Assembly: GCF_014646875.1 (NCBI RefSeq)
Contig: NZ_BMOC01000013.1
Coordinates: forward strand, 33,624-97,623
DNA: 64,000 nucleotides
Source of the DNA: Halobellus salinus
Lineage (GTDB): Archaea > Halobacteriota > Halobacteria > Halobacteriales > Haloferacaceae
Reading direction: 5' to 3'
A program made the translations under genes and the position numbers. Positions 1 through 8,180 of this stretch are shown in pieces (the stretch's first letter is position 1; each line of letters begins with the position of its first letter). A model generated the notes under the pieces. The model made no database searches. It saw only the letters and a program-made list of their open reading frames with translations, and was not told where the DNA came from.

Positions 1-397
1 TTCCCTTCGGTCTCCGCGCCGGCGTGGCCGCCGGCCGACGGGGGGCGGCGGGACGACGCCACACCAGAAGTCACCTCCGGGGACGACGGCTCCGCCGGAC
101 CCCGACCGCAACGGCTGGGATTCCGCAGCGTATGGCGGCCCCTGCTCGTTCGTTAACGAGTCTCGATCGGGCGTTGGCGAGCTGTTCGATCACCCGACCC
201 GACGAGCGGGTCCTCGGAGTAGGGTGTGAGACCGATCACCTCACCGATCGGATCGCCGAGTCGGGTGCGGAAGTAGTCGTGCTCGGCAAGGATGAGGGGT
301 GCTCGCAACAGCGCGGGCCCCGTCCCCGACCCGATGGATCCGGCGGGCCGACGCCCGCGACCTTGACGTCAGAAAGCCGTTCGATACTGGGGTGTTG

Positions 398-477
398 ATA
401 CTGTCGGCTATAGTCGCGTGACGTATTTCGACACCCCGGGGTGTCGAAAATCTTCACGTAGTTATAGCCGACAGTAT
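398..477 (+). repeat. 80-bp palindromic element, copy 1
   Basis: This near-perfect palindrome has 40-base arms, outer ends ATACTGTCGGCTATA / TATAGCCGACAGTAT and a centre CGACACCCCGGGGTGTCG. The same sequence recurs at 9699-9778 (same orientation) and 49209-49287 (opposite orientation). It is preceded by TG and followed by GA in all three copies. It contains no ORF of its own. The size, inverted ends and dispersed copies suggest a MITE-like non-autonomous element. Here it lies inside the methyltransferase pseudogene. Confidence 0.85.
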
Positions 478-480
478 GAG

Positions 481-570
481 TGCGGTGCTCCACTGGATCG
501 ACAGCCGGGAGGCGGTGCTCCACTGGATCGACAGCCGGGAGGCGGTGCTCCACCGGATCGACAGCCGGGA
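481..570 (+). repeat. Three tandem 30-bp repeats
   Basis: Three head-to-tail 30-base units occupy 481-510, 511-540 and 541-570. They differ at only a few bases. Read in the frame starting at 479 each unit encodes AVLHWIDSRE (the last has R for W). This is a conserved stretch of the methyltransferase family, so the array arose by duplication of a coding segment. It starts three bases after the palindromic element. Confidence 0.85.
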
Positions 571-714
571 GGTGGGCTCCGGTCGGCCGCCGACGCGCTC
601 CGTCCCGGCGGGCGGTTCATTACGGAGTTGAACCGAGCGGAGAACGTCGCGATCATCGTCGACACGGAGCTTTCAGCGTGGCTGAAGACGTTCGGCGGCC
701 GACTCCGGGCGGAA

Positions 715-1518
715 TCAGACCGTCTCCGGGTACGCCTCCGCGAGGCCGTCGAGCGCGTCGTGGCCCTCGGTGGTGTGCGGCGCGGTCAACGGCGACACCG
801 ACACGTGACCTTCCACGACCGCGCGCCGGTCGGTGCCCTCGGGGTCCGGGAAGTCGTCCGCGCGCATCCGTTCCCAGATGCGGTCTTCGAGCGTGATTTG
901 TCCCTCACCGTCGTGATTGGCGGTCATGTCGTACAGCGTCGAGGGGCGGGTTATCTCGATCGGCGCGACCGGATCGTCGGCGGCGGCGATCGGGGCGTTG
1001 AGATTCAGATATCCGGTTCGTTCGAAGACGCCGGCGTCTACAGCGTGCCGGAGGAGGTACCCCGTCGCGCGGGTGGCGTTCCGGAACTCCGCCGGGGACG
1101 TGGCCTGCTCGTGCCACGGGACCTCGCCGCCGCCGGGGACGTACAGCGAGGTCGCGATCGCGGGGACACCGAAGAACGCGGACTCAACCGCGGCACTCAC
1201 CGTGCCCGACCGCCCGAGGACGTACGCGCCGAGGTTCGCCCCCTTGTTACACCCCGAGACCACCGCGTCCACGTCGGGACAGAGCGCTTCCAATCCCGCG
1301 ACGATGCAGTCCGCCGGGGTCCCGTCAATCGCGTAGCCGAGGCTGTGCTCGTGGACCGCGGCGTCGGTCGACAGCTGCCGCCCCACGGCGCTTTGATCAT
1401 CCATCGGCGCGACTGCGGTCACGTCGGCCCAGTCGGCGAGTGCGTCGTACAGCGCCCGAAACCCGACGGCGTCGATCCCGTCGTCGTTGGTCAGGAGGAC
1501 GGAGAGAGAATCGGCCAT
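715..1518 (-). CDS. surE: 5'-nucleotidase SurE
   Basis: SurE is a metal-dependent phosphatase that removes phosphate from nucleoside monophosphates and often acts in stress survival or nucleotide recycling. The protein is 267 residues, normal for the family. It opens with MADSLSVLLTNDDGID, whose paired aspartates bind the metal, and has SGCNKGANLG in the position of the family's SGxNxGxN motif. The start at 1518 is chosen because the family motif begins a few residues downstream; a longer upstream reading adds only unconserved residues. The gene lies alone, downstream of a hairpin-rich spacer that separates it from the next minus-strand genes. Confidence 0.93.
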   Translation of the reverse strand: MADSLSVLLTNDDGIDAVGFRALYDALADWADVTAVAPMDDQSAVGRQLSTDAAVHEHSLGYAIDGTPADCIVAGLEALCPDVDAVVSGCNKGANLGAYVLGRSGTVSAAVESAFFGVPAIATSLYVPGGGEVPWHEQATSPAEFRNATRATGYLLRHAVDAGVFERTGYLNLNAPIAAADDPVAPIEITRPSTLYDMTANHDGEGQITLEDRIWERMRADDFPDPEGTDRRAVVEGHVSVSPLTAPHTTEGHDALDGLAEAYPETV

Positions 1519-1558
1519 ACACGCACCAGTCCCGGCGAGCGCAAGTAGCTTTTCCACC

Positions 1559-1731
1559 GACCTTTTGCTGCGGGCGGCTCCGCCGCCCTGACAAAAGCTC
1601 GGTCAAAAGCGCGGCGTCGTCACCAGAACGCGGAGCGTTCTGGTTAGCTCACGAGAACCCTGGTTCTCGTGAACGGCCCCTTTGGGGCCTCCTTGGCCCG
1701 CTCGCTCACTGCGTTCGCTCGCGGTAGAAGT
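1559..1731. other. Cluster of perfect short hairpins in spacer
   Basis: Four perfect inverted repeats follow each other between the end of the Rsm22-like gene and the start of surE: GGGCGGC-tcc-GCCGCCC (1572-1588), CCAGAACGC-gga-GCGTTCTGG (1623-1643), CACGAGAACC-ct-GGTTCTCGTG (1650-1671) and GGCCCC-ttt-GGGGCC (1675-1689). The last is followed at 1691-1724 by a reverse copy of a 34-base GAGCG-rich motif also found at 6802 and 20726. They could be terminators of the upstream operon or relics of small elements. Confidence 0.75.
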
Positions 1732-1773
1732 ACCTACACTAACCCAAACCGATCCGCGACAGCGACAACGCCC

Positions 1774-3222
1774 TCACGCCACCCGCTCGACCACCGTCTC
1801 GCGGTCGACGACCAGGTTGTACGCTTCCTCGTCGTCGTTCCACAGACAGAGCACGTTCTCGAAGCTCAGCACGTCGCCGTAGTCGGCCGAAAGCAGCGCG
1901 TGGTTCAGCGGATCGTCGGTGGTCGAGACCGCGTAGTGATCCACCGACTGGCTCCCGTCGCCGACCCTGAACAGGGGGTTGGCGTCGGCGTCGTCGGTCA
2001 GATCGCGGCTCAGTTTCACCGCCAGGAGGTCGATGCGGTTGGTGATGTGACGCTCCATCTCGGCCATCTTGGCGTGGCGGTCGGAGCTCGCACGGACCGC
2101 GGTTCGACGGTCGCCGTCCGGGCGGAGGATCGAATACGAGAACTGAACGGTCTCGTTCGTGAAGGTGCCGTCGCCGGGGATCCGACCGCCCTCGTTGGAA
2201 TCGGCGTCGCCGCCCTCATCGAGCCGGCGCTGGAACGCGGGGGCGTCGATACCGGGGCGGCGGTCGAACGACCACCCGCGGTCGGTCGGCGCCGCGTCGG
2301 GCCAGAGCCTGAGCGTCGGCGCGTAGACCGCGGCTCCGGCGTCGGGGGGTGCGAGCGCCCGCTCGACCCGCCTGAGCCCGATACTGGTGTTGCGGTCGGC
2401 CGGTGCAAGCGCGACGAACGAGCCGTCGGCGGCGACCGCGTTGAGGTACTGGGCGGCCACCGACTCGGGGTCGTCGAGTTCGCTCAGGACGTTCGCGAAC
2501 AACACCAGGTCGAAGCCGCCCTCGGCGTCGGCGACGGCGCCGGGGTCGACCGACTCCGCCGTCTCGCGGTGGATCGTCGACCGGAAGTTGCGGCCGGTCT
2601 CGTCCAGCAGCCGGTCGAGCACGTCGGCGGCGGCGGAGGGTTCGATCGCGTGGTAGTCGACAACCGCGTCGTCGGGGAGGTAGTCATAGAGGCCGAGCGC
2701 CGGGCCGCCGGCGCCGGCGCCGACGTCGAGCACGCGGAGCGTCCGGGGGAGCCGCTCCCGTGTGGCGAGGTCGTCGAGGACGTAGCCGGCCGCGGCGTAG
2801 TAGTTCGGGAGGTGATACACTGCGTACGCTACGGCGGTCTCGCCGTCGTACTCGACGTCGTTCCGGCGGTAGTAGTCCGCCTTGAGCCGGGAGATCGTCT
2901 CCCGCAGCCGGTCACCGCTCTCCCCGCGGTGCCAGTTGGCGCCGTGGCGTTCGACGAGCAGGTCCTCGACGGCGAAGGCGTAGGTCTCGGGGAACGCTCC
3001 GGGCTCCCACCCCGGTTGCGGCGCGGGGTCGTCCTCAACCGGAACGAACGTGCCGTCCTCGAGTTCCCTGAGCCCGAGGTCGAACGCCTCCTCGCGGAGG
3101 ACCTCCCGGACGACCGCCGGGTGGGGAGTGCCGCCGACGTAGTCGACGAGTTCGTCGGGGTCAATGGGGCGGACCCGCCGCAGGTACTTCGCGGTGTCGC
3201 GGATGGCCTCGCGGTCGATCAC
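1774..3222 (-). CDS. Rsm22-family small-subunit rRNA methyltransferase-like protein
   Basis: The 482-residue protein matches the Rsm22 family, which is linked to assembly of the small ribosomal subunit. An N-terminal domain of about 160 residues precedes a SAM-binding core with LDVGAGAGGPALG at residues 165-177 and a downstream FDLVLFANVLSEL segment. I see only one cysteine near the C terminus, so the cysteine cluster found in many Rsm22 proteins is not evident. Activity is inferred. The start is a GTG at 3222 that overlaps the tyrA stop by four bases, so the two genes are translationally coupled. Confidence 0.82.
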   Translation of the reverse strand: MIDREAIRDTAKYLRRVRPIDPDELVDYVGGTPHPAVVREVLREEAFDLGLRELEDGTFVPVEDDPAPQPGWEPGAFPETYAFAVEDLLVERHGANWHRGESGDRLRETISRLKADYYRRNDVEYDGETAVAYAVYHLPNYYAAAGYVLDDLATRERLPRTLRVLDVGAGAGGPALGLYDYLPDDAVVDYHAIEPSAAADVLDRLLDETGRNFRSTIHRETAESVDPGAVADAEGGFDLVLFANVLSELDDPESVAAQYLNAVAADGSFVALAPADRNTSIGLRRVERALAPPDAGAAVYAPTLRLWPDAAPTDRGWSFDRRPGIDAPAFQRRLDEGGDADSNEGGRIPGDGTFTNETVQFSYSILRPDGDRRTAVRASSDRHAKMAEMERHITNRIDLLAVKLSRDLTDDADANPLFRVGDGSQSVDHYAVSTTDDPLNHALLSADYGDVLSFENVLCLWNDDEEAYNLVVDRETVVERVA

Positions 3223-4064
3223 GCTCCGGGCTCTCCGGTCCCGCCAGTCCCGTCGACGTTGCCAGCCCCCCCAGTGCCGTCAGTCCCGTCGTCGGCGTTG
3301 CCGCCCCGATTGCGGCGGGCGTGGTTGCCCGCCTCCTCGTAGAGCTGCTCAAACGCGTCGCCGTCGGCGTCGGCGACCCGATGTGCGGCGTCGGCCACCG
3401 CGTCGGCACCCTCGAAGGACCCCTGTATCTCTCGGTACACCCGTGGAGTGCCGCCGGTCACGGTCTCGACCAACTCCGACAGGTCGCGGGAAACCGGCGT
3501 CGCAAACTCCTCGCGAACGCCCGCAGCCGACAGCGCGTACGCCAAGATCGCGGTGTGGGCACCGGCTTGGACGGTCTCCATTGCGGTGTCGTGCTCCTCG
3601 GGCGTGGTCTCGAACGTGTGGTTCCCGCCCGCGGCGACCGCGTCAAGCACTTCCTCAGTCACCGGGCCGGGAGCGTCGCGCACGACCGCGACGTTGCCGG
3701 GGGCGTTCTCGGGGGCGAAAAGCGGGTGAAGGCTCACCCGCTCGCGGTCCGGCAGGTGGTCGCGCATCGCCGCCACTGGATCCGCCATCACGCCGGTCAC
3801 GTCGACCATCGCCCGCGACGCCCGGTCGGCGTGGGCGGCGACCGCCTCTCGAACCACGCCCATCGGGACCGCGAGACACACCACGTCGAAATTCTCAGCG
3901 GTGTCGAGGCCGACCACCCGGCCGCCCACTGCGTCGGCAGCGGCGCTCGCGGCGGCCAGGTCCCGGTCGGCGAACGCGATGTCGGTCGGCGGCGCTCGCG
4001 CTGACACGAGCGTCCGGCCAGCCCACCGCCCCATCGCGCCCGATCCCACGACGAGTACCTCCAT
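3219..4064 (-). CDS. tyrA: Prephenate dehydrogenase
   Basis: TyrA converts prephenate with NAD(P)+ to 4-hydroxyphenylpyruvate in tyrosine synthesis. The 281-residue protein begins with a Rossmann fold (EVLVVGSGAMG, glycines at residues 7-12) and contains the conserved SLHPLFAP segment of the catalytic region and a helical C-terminal part. The last 30 residues are a low-complexity Gly/Asn/Asp/Thr tail that is not typical of the family and probably disordered. It is the first gene of a two-gene minus-strand operon with the Rsm22-like gene. Confidence 0.92.
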   Translation of the reverse strand: MEVLVVGSGAMGRWAGRTLVSARAPPTDIAFADRDLAAASAAADAVGGRVVGLDTAENFDVVCLAVPMGVVREAVAAHADRASRAMVDVTGVMADPVAAMRDHLPDRERVSLHPLFAPENAPGNVAVVRDAPGPVTEEVLDAVAAGGNHTFETTPEEHDTAMETVQAGAHTAILAYALSAAGVREEFATPVSRDLSELVETVTGGTPRVYREIQGSFEGADAVADAAHRVADADGDAFEQLYEEAGNHARRNRGGNADDGTDGTGGAGNVDGTGGTGEPGA

Positions 4065-4334
4065 CGAAGCCGACTACGCGCTGCCGGAATCAAAAGGGGT
4101 TCGATGCTGTACCCGTTGGGGGTTCACCGAGGGCGGCGGAACTGCACTCCGCAGCGTATCGGCTGTGATATTCGGGGCGTCAGGGTTATTATACGGCGCG
4201 CTTAGAATGCTACTGAGACACCGAGAGTCCGTTACAGACCGGCCGAGGCGCGGCAGACATCCCCCGCCGGGTGTGGGGGAAAGAGCGTCGCACGCGTTGC
4301 CGTTCTCTGGTAAAACGCGACCCGGACACCACAG

Positions 4335-4838
4335 ATGAAATTCCCAACCGTCCCCGGACGGGACACACGCGGTACCCGTCTCGCGTTGCCCGATGACCTC
4401 AACGGTGAACAGACGCTTCTCGTCGTCAGCTTCCACCACCGGCAGCGGTCGCTGGTGGGGTCGTGGCGACGGTTCGCCGAGGAATTGAGCGAGCGGTTCG
4501 AACACTTCGGGTACTACGAACTCGTCGTGGGCGCGAGGTCCGGAATGGTGCCGCCGAGTGTCAACGGCGGGTTGTCACAGCCGAGCGCGACGTACCGCCA
4601 ACACGACAACACGATCCGTGTGTCCGTCGACAAGACGGCGTTCCGCCGCCGACTGGGGATGGTCGGTGAACAGACGATCTACGCGTTCCTGCTGGAAGAC
4701 GACTACGTCGTCCGTCGGGAGGCAGGGGTGCTCACCCCGTCGGTGGGAGAGGGCCTCGAGTCGCTGCTGGAGTCGTACCGTGACGCGAAACACACGCGCC
4801 TCACCGGCACCGAGAGCGCGGGCGAGTCCTCGGGGTAG
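4335..4838 (+). CDS. Conserved hypothetical protein, possibly thioredoxin-like
   Basis: The 167-residue protein has no signal peptide or membrane segment. The segment EQTLLVVSFHHRQRSLVGSW followed by a helix, and a later VGEQTIYAFLLEDDYVVRREAG, resemble the order of strands in peroxiredoxin/ATP10-like folds, but I see no redox cysteine. The function is unknown. It stands alone between tyrA (divergent) and the M24 peptidase (convergent). Codon use, with G or C at most third positions, supports it as a real gene over the antisense reading. Confidence 0.7.
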   Translation: MKFPTVPGRDTRGTRLALPDDLNGEQTLLVVSFHHRQRSLVGSWRRFAEELSERFEHFGYYELVVGARSGMVPPSVNGGLSQPSATYRQHDNTIRVSVDKTAFRRRLGMVGEQTIYAFLLEDDYVVRREAGVLTPSVGEGLESLLESYRDAKHTRLTGTESAGESSG

Positions 4839-4920
4839 TCCGCCGCCGCGGGCGCCCCGCAGCGGGGCGCTTCCTGCCCGAGCACCCACTTCGGTGGACG
4901 GTCGTCGTTCGGCCTGTGTG

Positions 4921-6108
4921 CTACACCCGGAGTCCGATCGGGTACTCGGTCAGGTTCTCGTAGCCGTCGTCGGTGACCACCATCAGGTCCTCGATCCGAA
5001 CGCCGCCGACCGACGGGTCGTAGAGGCCGGGTTCGACCGTGATGACGTGTCCGGGACGGAGTTCGTTGCCGTCGGGGGCGACCCGCGGCAACTCGTGGAC
5101 ATCGAGGCCGACGCCGTGGCCCGTGGAGTGAATGAACCCGGTTTCGGCCGTCGGGTCCGACCGGAGCGTGGGCACCCCGGCGCCCTCGTACACGTCGCAG
5201 ACGGCGTCGTGGACGGCCGCTCCGGTCACACCGGGTTCGACGGCGTCGAACGCGGCGTCGAACGCCTCGTGGGTGCGGTCGAACCACTCCGAAACGGTGT
5301 CGTTGGGGTCACCCACGACGAACGTTCGGGTCATATCCCCGTGGTAGCCGGTGGTCTTCGACCGCGGGAAAATGTCGACGATGATCGGCTCGTCGGGTCG
5401 GAGCGGACCGCTCCCCCTGTTGTGTGGGTCGGCCGCGTCGGCCCCGCAGGCCACGATCGTCTCGTCGAGCCCGCAACCGTGTTCGAGCAGTGTCGATTCG
5501 ATCTCGGTTTTGACCCGTTCGCTGGTCAGGGCCGACCCGTCGTGGTGGAGGACGGGGTCGGCACTGCCGTCCGCGGCCACGTCTGCCTCACGCAGGAGCG
5601 CCTCGGCCGCCCGCATCGCCCCCTCGTTGGCTCGCTGGGTGTCCCGGATGTGGTCGATCTCGCTGGGCGTCTTCCGCGCGCGGATCCCGGTTACGACGTC
5701 GTCGGTGTCGGGCGTGACTCCGACATCGCGCTTGCGGAGTCGGTCGGCGGGACCGAGCGGGAACCGGTCCGGGGTGGCGACGGAGTCGACGCCCAGATCG
5801 TCGAGCCACGCCGCGACGACTCGGGCTTTCGCCTCCTCGGTGCCGTGCTCCGACGCCAACTCGCGGTAGTCGTAGTCCGCCAGCCGCGACACGTCGTCAG
5901 CGCGGCTGTCGGTCTTCGCGCGGCCGAACTCCAGGCCGGAGACCAAGATTGCGGTCGCGTCGGGGGTGTAGACGGTCGTGAACGGGTCCGGGGCCGCAAA
6001 CCCCGAGAGGTACCGCTGGGTCGAGTTCGCGCCGTCGGCGTCGACGAGGTAGCCGTCGAGTCCGGCGTCGGCGAGGTGGTCGTCGAGCGCGGAGAAGTCG
6101 GGGTCCAT
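4921..6108 (-). CDS. M24 family metallopeptidase (Xaa-Pro aminopeptidase-like)
   Basis: Creatinase/prolidase-fold peptidases remove N-terminal residues, typically before proline. The 395-residue protein has an N-terminal creatinase-like domain (about 1-150) and a C-terminal pita-bread domain. The expected metal ligands are present: the two aspartates in [20 protein letters not shown], the histidine in [12 protein letters not shown], and glutamates in [10 protein letters not shown] and GGVRIEDL. The start at 6108 ([16 protein letters not shown]) is chosen because the upstream extension is unconserved, Cys/Arg-rich and lies in a spacer. Divergent from srp19. Confidence 0.9.
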   Translation of the reverse strand: MDPDFSALDDHLADAGLDGYLVDADGANSTQRYLSGFAAPDPFTTVYTPDATAILVSGLEFGRAKTDSRADDVSRLADYDYRELASEHGTEEAKARVVAAWLDDLGVDSVATPDRFPLGPADRLRKRDVGVTPDTDDVVTGIRARKTPSEIDHIRDTQRANEGAMRAAEALLREADVAADGSADPVLHHDGSALTSERVKTEIESTLLEHGCGLDETIVACGADAADPHNRGSGPLRPDEPIIVDIFPRSKTTGYHGDMTRTFVVGDPNDTVSEWFDRTHEAFDAAFDAVEPGVTGAAVHDAVCDVYEGAGVPTLRSDPTAETGFIHSTGHGVGLDVHELPRVAPDGNELRPGHVITVEPGLYDPSVGGVRIEDLMVVTDDGYENLTEYPIGLRV

Positions 6109-6218
6109 ACCCGCCACTGCGGCTCGGGCGAATAAAGTCTCACGGCCCGCGGCACGGCACCGCACGGTTCCCACGCCGGACCACAACGGTATTACGGGTG
6201 CGCCGCCGTCGTTCGACT

Positions 6219-6500
6219 ATGGCTGTGGAGAACGTTGTCTGGCCCCGCTACATCGACGCCTCGGTCTCCCGGGGCGACGGCCGCCGGGTCCCGCTGTCGG
6301 AGGCGGTCGCGGAGCCGACGGTCGACGAGATCGCGGAAGCCGTCCAGCAGATCGGCTACGACGCCGTCATCGAGCGGGATCAGACCCACCCGCGGGAGTG
6401 GGAGCCCCGGGGGCGCGTGTTGGTCCAGGGTGCAGCGGACTCGACGAAGAACGACCTGGTCCAGGCGGTCGCCGCCTACGTCGGGATCCTTCGGGACTGA
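6219..6500 (+). CDS. srp19: Signal recognition particle 19 kDa protein
   Basis: SRP19 binds the 7S RNA and prepares it for SRP54 loading in co-translational protein targeting. The 93-residue protein starts with [14 protein letters not shown], the family's N-terminal signature (W-P-x-Y-[IL]D), and contains the conserved GRVPL-like strand and the basic segment around [17 protein letters not shown]. Its length is normal. The gene is followed after 5 bases by gar1, so the two form an operon for RNA-binding proteins. This pair is commonly seen in haloarchaea. The 7S RNA gene itself is not in the window. Confidence 0.93.
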   Translation: MAVENVVWPRYIDASVSRGDGRRVPLSEAVAEPTVDEIAEAVQQIGYDAVIERDQTHPREWEPRGRVLVQGAADSTKNDLVQAVAAYVGILRD

Positions 6501-6505
6501 TCGGC

Positions 6506-6733
6506 GTGGAACGGCTCGGCACCGCCTCGCGGCTGGCTCAGAACCTCCTGATCGTCCGGTGTGACGACACCGACCACCCCGATATCGGCGCGACCGCTGT
6601 CGACGAGTCGCTGTCGCGGGTCGGCCGCGTCGTCGACGTGTTCGGTCCGGTCGAGCGTCCCTACGTGGCGGTCACGCCGGCTGACGGCGTTCGCGCCGCG
6701 TCGTTGGTGGGTGAGCGACTCTACGCGAAGTAG
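6506..6733 (+). CDS. gar1: H/ACA ribonucleoprotein Gar1-like protein
   Basis: Gar1 is a component of H/ACA guide RNPs that pseudouridylate rRNA. The 75-residue protein shows the core beta-barrel pattern: RLGTASRLAQNLLIVRCD, then IGATAVDESLSRVGRVVDVFGPVERPYVAV, with the typical G-x-V-x-D-[VI]-F-G-P-V signature. The start is a GTG six bases after the srp19 stop; an upstream reading would overlap srp19. Small size is usual for archaeal Gar1. Confidence 0.88.
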   Translation: MERLGTASRLAQNLLIVRCDDTDHPDIGATAVDESLSRVGRVVDVFGPVERPYVAVTPADGVRAASLVGERLYAK

Positions 6734-7066
6734 GGGGTACTATCCAACTCTTCGCGTACACTGGGAGACGCACGAATCACTCACTACAGGTGAACTACCC
6801 ACCGCGAGCGACCGGAGGGAGCGAGCGGGTCAAGGGCCGACCAACGGGAGGCTCGCGGGCTTTTGGCGCAGCTTTTACCAGCGAGCCGAAGGCGAGCGCA
6901 GTAAAAGGTGCGCAGACACGATCCCCGGGTATTCGCGGACAAAGAAGTGAAAATAACGTCGTATGAAGATTCTACGAGTTATCGAAGGAGTGTCGTGACA
7001 GCCGATGGACACGGGTGTACGCTCCAAAGCACAACCCCCATAGTGGGTCAGTCGTAACGCCCGGGT
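6734..7066. other. Spacer with an imperfect hairpin and a repeated motif
   Basis: No gene is seen in these 333 bases. They carry one copy (6802-6835) of the 34-base GAGCG-rich motif also present at 1691 and 20726, and a stem with 13-base arms (6866-6878 GCGCAGCTTTTAC and 6901-6913, one mismatch) around a 22-base loop. The hairpin may end transcription of the srp19-gar1 pair. Confidence 0.6.
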
Positions 7067-8167
7067 ATGCGAAGACGCGTCGCCGCTGGCGTCGGGTTCG
7101 CCGCGCTGCTGTTCCTCCTCGTCCAACTCGGTGCGCTGGCGCTCGTGCCGACGTTCGACGCCGCGGGCTACCAGACGGTCGAGGATCCCTCGGACCCGAC
7201 CAACAGCCTGGTGTACATCGGCGCAATCTTGGTCGCGACGGCGGCGATGCTCGCGGCGTTCAAGTTCGACCTCCAGTGGGTCGTCCGCGGGTTCGTGGTG
7301 CTCGCGACCGCGTCGCTGTCGTGGTACGTCTTCTCCGTCCTCCTGCCGCCGCTGCCCGCCATCGGCGCGTCGATCGTCGTCGCCGCGGCGCTCGTCGTTT
7401 ATCCCGAGTGGTACGTCGTCGACACCGCGGGCGTGGTGATGGGCGCGGGCGCGGCGGGGCTGTTCGGGATCAGCTTCGGGCTGCTTCCCGCCTTGGTGTT
7501 GCTCACCGTGCTCGCGGTCTACGACGCGATCTCGGTCTACGGCACCGAGCACATGCTCGACCTCGCGGAGGGTGTGATGGACCTGAACCTCCCGGTCGTT
7601 CTCGTGGTCCCGACGACGCTGTCGTACTCGCTGCGGGATGCCACCACGGACGTCGGGTCCGGGGACGGCGAGTCGGGAGAAGACGGGAGCGAGGGCGACG
7701 CACACGACGGAGGTGACAGCGACAACTCGCCGACCGACACCGACAACTCCCCGACCGACACCGACGACTCGCCGACCGACACCGACAACTCCCCGACCGA
7801 CACCGACGACTCGGCGACCGACAGCGACGAGCCGGCTGACTCGGACGGCGACGAGTCGAGCATCCGCGACGCGTTCTTCATCGGACTCGGCGACGCCGTG
7901 ATCCCGACCGTGATCGTCGCGAGTGCGGCCTTCTTCCTCCCAACGGAACTTACGCCGTCGCTCGGCGTGCCCGGACTCCCCGCGCTGACGCTCCCCGCGC
8001 TGACTGCGATGGTCGGGACGTTCGCGGGGCTGTTCACCCTCCTGTGGATGGTGTTGAAAGGCCGCCCCCACGCGGGGCTCCCGCTCCTGAACGGCGGCGC
8101 GATCGGCGGGTACCTGGTGGGGGCGCTCGCAAGCGGTGTGCCGCTCCTGACCGCGCTGGGGCTCTGA
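7067..8167 (+). CDS. Presenilin-like intramembrane aspartyl protease (PSH)
   Basis: This 366-residue polytopic membrane protein belongs to the archaeal presenilin/signal-peptide-peptidase homologues, which cut substrates within the bilayer. Nine or so hydrophobic segments are visible. The catalytic aspartates are in VYDAISVYG (YD at 152-153) and IGLGD (273-276), with a C-terminal GLPLLNGG stretch in the place of the PAL motif. The loop between the two catalytic segments is long, acidic and contains five DNSPTDT-type repeats (residues about 219-253). The gene is monocistronic. Confidence 0.9.
   Translation: MRRRVAAGVGFAALLFLLVQLGALALVPTFDAAGYQTVEDPSDPTNSLVYIGAILVATAAMLAAFKFDLQWVVRGFVVLATASLSWYVFSVLLPPLPAIGASIVVAAALVVYPEWYVVDTAGVVMGAGAAGLFGISFGLLPALVLLTVLAVYDAISVYGTEHMLDLAEGVMDLNLPVVLVVPTTLSYSLRDATTDVGSGDGESGEDGSEGDAHDGGDSDNSPTDTDNSPTDTDDSPTDTDNSPTDTDDSATDSDEPADSDGDESSIRDAFFIGLGDAVIPTVIVASAAFFLPTELTPSLGVPGLPALTLPALTAMVGTFAGLFTLLWMVLKGRPHAGLPLLNGGAIGGYLVGALASGVPLLTALGL
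7721..7825 (+). repeat. Five in-frame 21-bp repeats in the presenilin-like gene
   Basis: Five consecutive 21-base units encode variants of DNSPTDT. The array lies in the loop between the two catalytic transmembrane segments, the region that in presenilin is the large cytosolic loop. Units differ at a few positions, so it is a slightly diverged minisatellite. Copy number may vary between strains. Confidence 0.88.
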
Positions 8168-8180
8168 ACCCCCGTAACGG

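Larger units (their letters stand above)
132..714 (+). pseudogene. Decayed class I SAM-dependent methyltransferase
   Basis: Two separated pieces of one methyltransferase fold are visible. The first (about 165-290) encodes a degenerate motif I, RVLGVGCETDHLTDRIAESG, close to the family pattern RVLDVGCGTGHLT. The second (about 479-700) encodes AVLHWIDSRE followed, after a frame change near 570, by ADALRPGGRFITEL, the motif IV/post-motif region of trans-aconitate-methyltransferase-like enzymes. The middle of the Rossmann domain is missing and an 80-bp palindrome sits at the break. The AVLHWIDSRE segment is triplicated. Catalytic function is therefore lost. The first 130 bases of the window could be the end of another gene, but I cannot assign it. 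Confidence 0.7.

Noticed and set aside
418..1548. Long plus-strand frame across surE
   Set aside because: It is the antisense of surE, with Arg-rich composition and no motif; only its first part belongs to the methyltransferase relic.
1669..3342. 557-codon plus-strand frame
   Set aside because: It is antisense to the Rsm22-like gene, which has clear SAM motifs on the minus strand.
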